Assembly: GCA_030425615.1 (NCBI GenBank)
Contig: JAUIAI010000070.1
Coordinates: forward strand, 1-8,415
Direction of reading: 5' to 3'
DNA length: 8,415 nucleotides
DNA from: Gammaproteobacteria bacterium
Lineage (GTDB): Bacteria > Pseudomonadota > Gammaproteobacteria > Burkholderiales > Burkholderiaceae_E
The position numbers were made by a program, and so were the translations under genes. The stretch's first letter is position 1. Each line of letters begins with the position of its first letter. The notes below the pieces were generated by a model. It saw only the letters and a list, made by a program, of their open reading frames with translations. It was not told the origin of the DNA and ran no database searches. This document shows positions 6,039 through 8,415 of this stretch, one piece after another.

Positions 6039-6748
6039 GACGATGCGGCCGCGTGCGCGGCCGCGAGTTCGAGGTAACGCGCGTGCAGCGCCTGCACGGC
6101 GGGTACCAGCGCATCCGGCGCGCCGTCGTTGTCGATGACGTCATCGGCCGCGGCCAGCCGGCGTTCGCGGCTCACCTGCGCGGCCATGATGTCGCGCACC
6201 TGCCCGGCCGTCAGGCCGCTGCGCGACATCACACGCTCCACCTGGGTCTGCTCGGCGCAGTCGATGACCAGCACCCGGTGCACGCGCTCCTTCCAGCGCC
6301 CGGATTCAACCAGCAGCGGAATGGCCAGGATGACATACGGGCTTTCGGCGGCGAGGGCACGCTCCGTGGTCACCCGGCCGATCATCGGGTGCAGGATCGC
6401 CTCGAGCCGCCTGCGTTCAGCAGGCGTGCCGAAGACGCGCTCGCGCATCGCCGCCCGGTCCAGCCGGCCGTCCGGGGCGACCACCCCTTCGCCGAACGCC
6501 TCCCGGATCGCGGGCATCGCACCGCCCCCCGGCCCGGTGAGTTCGTGGGCGATCGCGTCGGTGTCGACGACGGTGACGCCGAGCGCCTGGAAGTGGTTCG
6601 CCACCGTGGTCTTGCCGCTGCCGATCCCGCCGGTCAGCCCGACCAGGAAGGGGCCTCCTGGGGGCAGCGCTGTGGGATTGCCACCGGGCGCTGGCGGGGC
6701 ATCGGCCGGAGGCGAAGTGGAATCGGAGGGGTCGGGGCGGTCGCTCAT
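6035..6748 (-). CDS. coaE: Dephospho-CoA kinase
   Basis: A 237-residue dephospho-CoA kinase, the last enzyme of coenzyme A synthesis, which phosphorylates the 3'-hydroxyl of dephospho-CoA with ATP. The Walker A loop is GGIGSGKT at 40-47. VDTDAIAHEL at 61-70 carries the conserved DxD, followed by HPMI (120-123), the IPLLVESG segment (143-150) and the IDNDG end motif (206-210). I place the start at the ATG at 6748; the frame stays open to 6793, but the extra residues are basic and unlike the family. Even from 6748 there is a proline-rich extension of about 33 residues before the first core strand, longer than in E. coli CoaE. No Shine-Dalgarno sequence is visible; a -10-like TAGACT lies seven bases before the ATG. 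It is the first gene of the coaE-zapD-yacG operon. Confidence 0.96.
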   Translation of the reverse strand: MSDRPDPSDSTSPPADAPPAPGGNPTALPPGGPFLVGLTGGIGSGKTTVANHFQALGVTVVDTDAIAHELTGPGGGAMPAIREAFGEGVVAPDGRLDRAAMRERVFGTPAERRRLEAILHPMIGRVTTERALAAESPYVILAIPLLVESGRWKERVHRVLVIDCAEQTQVERVMSRSGLTAGQVRDIMAAQVSRERRLAAADDVIDNDGAPDALVPAVQALHARYLELAAAHAAASS

Positions 6749-6755
6749 GGGGCGC

Positions 6756-6761
6756 AGTCTA
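6756..6761 (-). promoter_or_regulatory. -10-like hexamer just before coaE
   Basis: On the minus strand TAGACT is followed by seven bases and then the coaE ATG, with no Shine-Dalgarno sequence between. It resembles a -10 element placed so that transcription would start at about the ATG. No clear -35 box is seen in the GC-rich DNA upstream. Confidence 0.25.
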
Positions 6762-6801
6762 GCGGAAGCCGCACGGCGCGTCGGGCAGGCCACGGTGCCC
6801 T

Positions 6802-6828
6802 CCCGGGCCGCCCGGATTGCCCGGGTCG
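6802..6828. repeat. Three tandem 9-bp repeats in the coaE/antiporter intergenic region
   Basis: CCCGGGCCG (6802-6810), CCCGGATTG (6811-6819) and CCCGGGTCG (6820-6828) follow each other without gaps, and a weaker fourth unit TCCGCCGGG follows. All begin CCCGG (first three) and end in G. They lie in the 231-bp non-coding gap (6749-6979) between two divergent genes. They could be protein-binding sites or a chance product of high GC content. Confidence 0.4.
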
Positions 6829-6866
6829 TCCGCCGGGGGGCTTCGTACGCCGTGGTGCGCCGAGCG

Positions 6867-6872
6867 TATGAT
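6867..6872 (+). promoter_or_regulatory. Possible -10 element of the antiporter gene
   Basis: TATGAT is the best -10-like hexamer in the gap upstream of the antiporter. A poor -35 candidate, TTCGTA, lies at 6842-6847 with a 19-base spacer. If used, transcription would start near 6879 and leave a leader of about 100 bases holding two stem-loops. Confidence 0.25.
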
Positions 6873-6883
6873 CGCCGATTGCG

Positions 6884-6955
6884 AGACGCGACTCCTCAGC
6901 GTCTTTCTCGACGAGACTCCCCGGCTGCGGGCGCGCTTGACGCGGCGCCCGCTGC
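6884..6955 (+). other. Two stem-loops in the putative antiporter mRNA leader
   Basis: AGACGC (6884-6889) pairs with GCGTCT (6899-6904) across a 9-base loop and is followed by TTCTC. GCGGGCGC (6927-6934) pairs perfectly with GCGCCCGC (6945-6952) across a 10-base loop; the stem can extend by GC/GC beyond one T-T mismatch (6924-6955). The second hairpin ends 24 bases before the GTG start. There is no long T run, so an attenuator is not established; no known riboswitch is recognised. Confidence 0.35.
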
Positions 6956-6979
6956 AACTCCGACTGCGACCCGACCCCC

Positions 6980-7951
6980 GTGGTCTCCTATCTTGCCGTT
7001 GCCGGCGGTCTGGCCGCCCTGCTCTGGTCCGCCACGCGTTTCGTCGAGGGCTCGGCGGTGATCGCCCGCCACTACGGCATTCCGCCGCTCCTGATCGGCA
7101 TGGTGATCGTCGGTTTCGGGACGTCTGCGCCGGAGATGGTCGTGTCCGTGCTGGCCGCTTACCAGGGCAACTCCGGCATCGCCCTCGGCAACGCCTACGG
7201 GTCCAACATCACCAACATCGCGCTGATCCTCGGGCTCGTCGCGCTCGTGAGCCCGATCGCGGTGCAGTCGGGGGTTCTCAGGACGGAACTGCCGATCCTG
7301 ACGGCCGTCACCGGCCTGGCCGCCTGGCAGGTCAGCGACGGCCAGGTCTCGCGGCCCGAAGCCTGGGGGCTGCTGGCCGTGTTCGCGGGCCTGATGGTCT
7401 GGTCGATCCGCAGGGGCCTGTCCGGGTCCGCGGATGCGCTGGGCGATGAGATCGAGCACGGGCTCCAGGAGCGGGAGATGACATCCCGCCAGGCGTGGTG
7501 GCGGCTCGTCATCGGGCTCCTCGTGCTGGTTCTGAGCTCGCGGGTGCTGGTGTGGGGAGCCGTCGCCATCGCGCGGGACTTCGGCGTCAGCGATCTGATC
7601 GTGGGCCTGACCATCGTGGCGATCGGCACGTCCCTGCCCGAGCTGGCTTCGTCCGTGGTCGCTGCGCGCCGCGGCGAACACGACATCGCCCTGGGCAACG
7701 TGCTCGGCTCCAATCTGTTCAACACGCTCGCCGTGGTCGGACTGGCCGGGGCGGTGGCGCCGCTGAGTGCCGAGGCCGCGGTGTTCACGCGCGACATCGC
7801 GGTCATGGGCGGGCTGACCGTCGCGCTGTTCGTCATCGGCTACGGCTGGCGCCGGCAGGGGCGCATCAACCGGTTCGAGGGGGCGGCCCTGCTGGGCGCC
7901 TACGGACTGTACCTGGCCTCGCTGATACGAAGCGCCGCCGGTTCGGGGTAG
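6980..7951 (+). CDS. Sodium/calcium exchanger-family inner-membrane antiporter
   Basis: A 323-residue inner-membrane protein of the Ca2+/cation antiporter family (YrbG/MJ-NCX type), which typically exports calcium in exchange for sodium or protons. It has the duplicated family architecture: two inverted halves of about five membrane helices joined by a charged cytoplasmic segment (about 143-172). The alpha-1 repeat holds GFGTSAPE (45-52, Glu52) and GNAYGSNITN (70-79). The alpha-2 repeat holds AIGTSLPE (214-221, Glu221) and GNVLGSNLFN (239-248). The two glutamates and the GTS and SN motifs are the known ion-binding positions, so it looks functional; the ion cannot be proved. The GTG at 6980 is the first usable start after an in-frame TGA at 6938. 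There is no Shine-Dalgarno sequence. It stands alone on the plus strand between coaE and pilD, which both run leftwards and are usually neighbours, and converges on pilD. Confidence 0.94.
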   Translation: MVSYLAVAGGLAALLWSATRFVEGSAVIARHYGIPPLLIGMVIVGFGTSAPEMVVSVLAAYQGNSGIALGNAYGSNITNIALILGLVALVSPIAVQSGVLRTELPILTAVTGLAAWQVSDGQVSRPEAWGLLAVFAGLMVWSIRRGLSGSADALGDEIEHGLQEREMTSRQAWWRLVIGLLVLVLSSRVLVWGAVAIARDFGVSDLIVGLTIVAIGTSLPELASSVVAARRGEHDIALGNVLGSNLFNTLAVVGLAGAVAPLSAEAAVFTRDIAVMGGLTVALFVIGYGWRRQGRINRFEGAALLGAYGLYLASLIRSAAGSG

Positions 7952-8012
7952 ACGTCGGGCTGCCGGCGCGGTGTTCGGGTCGGCGGTGACGGGTGGCGGC
8001 AGGCCGTGGCCG

Positions 8013-8036
8013 GGGCCCGTGGCCGCGCCCGGGCCC
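8013..8036. terminator. GC-rich hairpin between convergent antiporter gene and pilD
   Basis: GGGCCCG (8013-8019) and CGGGCCC (8030-8036) form a perfect 7-bp stem around a 10-base loop. It begins at the last base of the pilD stop codon and lies in the 84-bp gap after the antiporter gene. No T run follows on either strand, so intrinsic termination is uncertain. Confidence 0.35.
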
Positions 8037-8415
8037 TACGGCAGATAGATCGCGCGCAGCGCGGGCCCGAAGTACAGGGTGAGCAGGCCGGCGCCGGCCA
8101 GGTACGGCCCGAACGCGATGGGAACCTGGCGTCCGTGCCGCGCGAAGACGATCATCGCGATGCCCACGACGGCGCCCACCACCGAGGACAGCAGGATGAT
8201 GGCCGGCAGGGCCTGCCAGCCGAACCATGCACCCAGCGCGGCCAGCAGCTTGAAGTCGCCGTAGCCCATGCCTTCCTTGCCCGTGGCGAGCTTGAAGAGC
8301 CAGTAGACGCTCCAGAGGATCAGGTACCCGGCGATCGCACCGATCACCGCGTCGCGCAGGGGGGTGAACACGCCCCAGAGGTTGAGCGCCAGGCCGGCCC
8401 AGAGCAGCGGCAGCG
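8036..8415 (-). CDS. pilD: Type IV prepilin peptidase PilD, C-terminal part
   Basis: The last 125 residues of a leader peptidase/N-methyltransferase that cuts the leader from type IV prepilins and type II secretion pseudopilins at the inner membrane and methylates the new N terminus. The beginning lies past the right edge; an internal GTG at 8371 is not the real start, since the frame continues as LPLLWAGLALNLWG with clear homology. The GMGYGDFK motif (about residues 48-55 of the visible part) holds the second catalytic aspartate of the aspartyl peptidase; the first is outside the window. Several hydrophobic membrane helices surround it, including AVIGAIAGYLILWSVYWL and the segment around ILLSSVVGAVVG. 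It points the same way as coaE but is separated from it by the antiporter gene on the opposite strand. Confidence 0.96.
   Translation of the reverse strand, partial: LPLLWAGLALNLWGVFTPLRDAVIGAIAGYLILWSVYWLFKLATGKEGMGYGDFKLLAALGAWFGWQALPAIILLSSVVGAVVGIAMIVFARHGRQVPIAFGPYLAGAGLLTLYFGPALRAIYLP

Noticed and set aside
5193..6077. Plus-strand open frame of 294 codons opposite zapD
   Set aside because: It is antisense to well-recognised yacG, zapD and coaE sequences and has no motif of its own.
6053..7061. Plus-strand open frames opposite coaE and into the antiporter leader
   Set aside because: The sequences are Arg/Pro/Ser-rich shadows of coaE; no ribosome-binding site or family similarity is seen.
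6817..7449. Plus-strand frame of 210 codons beginning in the intergenic gap and overlapping the antiporter
   Set aside because: It runs out of frame through the antiporter's conserved alpha-1 repeat and is basic and low in complexity, so it is not a separate gene.

Overview
The window looks like chromosomal DNA of a GC-rich gammaproteobacterium. The main evidence is the block mutT / yacG-zapD-coaE / pilD. ZapD is largely confined to Gamma- and Betaproteobacteria, mutT convergent with yacG-zapD-coaE is the E. coli arrangement, and pilD beside coaE is the Pseudomonas-type arrangement. No tRNA, rRNA, CRISPR array, insertion sequence or phage gene is visible. The genus cannot be named from the sequence alone.

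Left part (1-4019), accessory metabolism: a partial aldehyde dehydrogenase gene runs leftwards off the window. Across a 132-bp divergent promoter region is a LysR-type regulator. The regulator is the first gene of a tight three-gene unit. It overlaps by one base a secreted amidohydrolase-fold protein with a C-terminal YtkA-like domain, and that gene overlaps by four bases a secreted di-heme cytochrome c peroxidase/MauG-family protein. The two secreted products are thus translated back to back and probably meet in the periplasm. This pair is the least ordinary part of the window.

Middle part (4075-6748), housekeeping: a MutT-type Nudix hydrolase fused to a ThiE-like domain runs rightwards and meets yacG head-on. 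Both stop codons lie in the arms of one perfect 9-bp hairpin. yacG, zapD and coaE form a leftward operon (order coaE-zapD-yacG) linking coenzyme A synthesis, Z-ring assembly and DNA gyrase inhibition.

Right part (6749-8415): a 231-bp non-coding stretch with short tandem repeats and two stem-loops precedes a rightward Na+/Ca2+ antiporter-family gene. This gene separates coaE from its usual partner pilD, whose 3' end closes the window. Antiporter and pilD converge on another GC-rich hairpin. Several genes (the LysR gene, the mutT fusion, coaE) lack a clear Shine-Dalgarno sequence and have a -10-like hexamer 6-8 bases before the ATG, so leaderless transcripts are possible.
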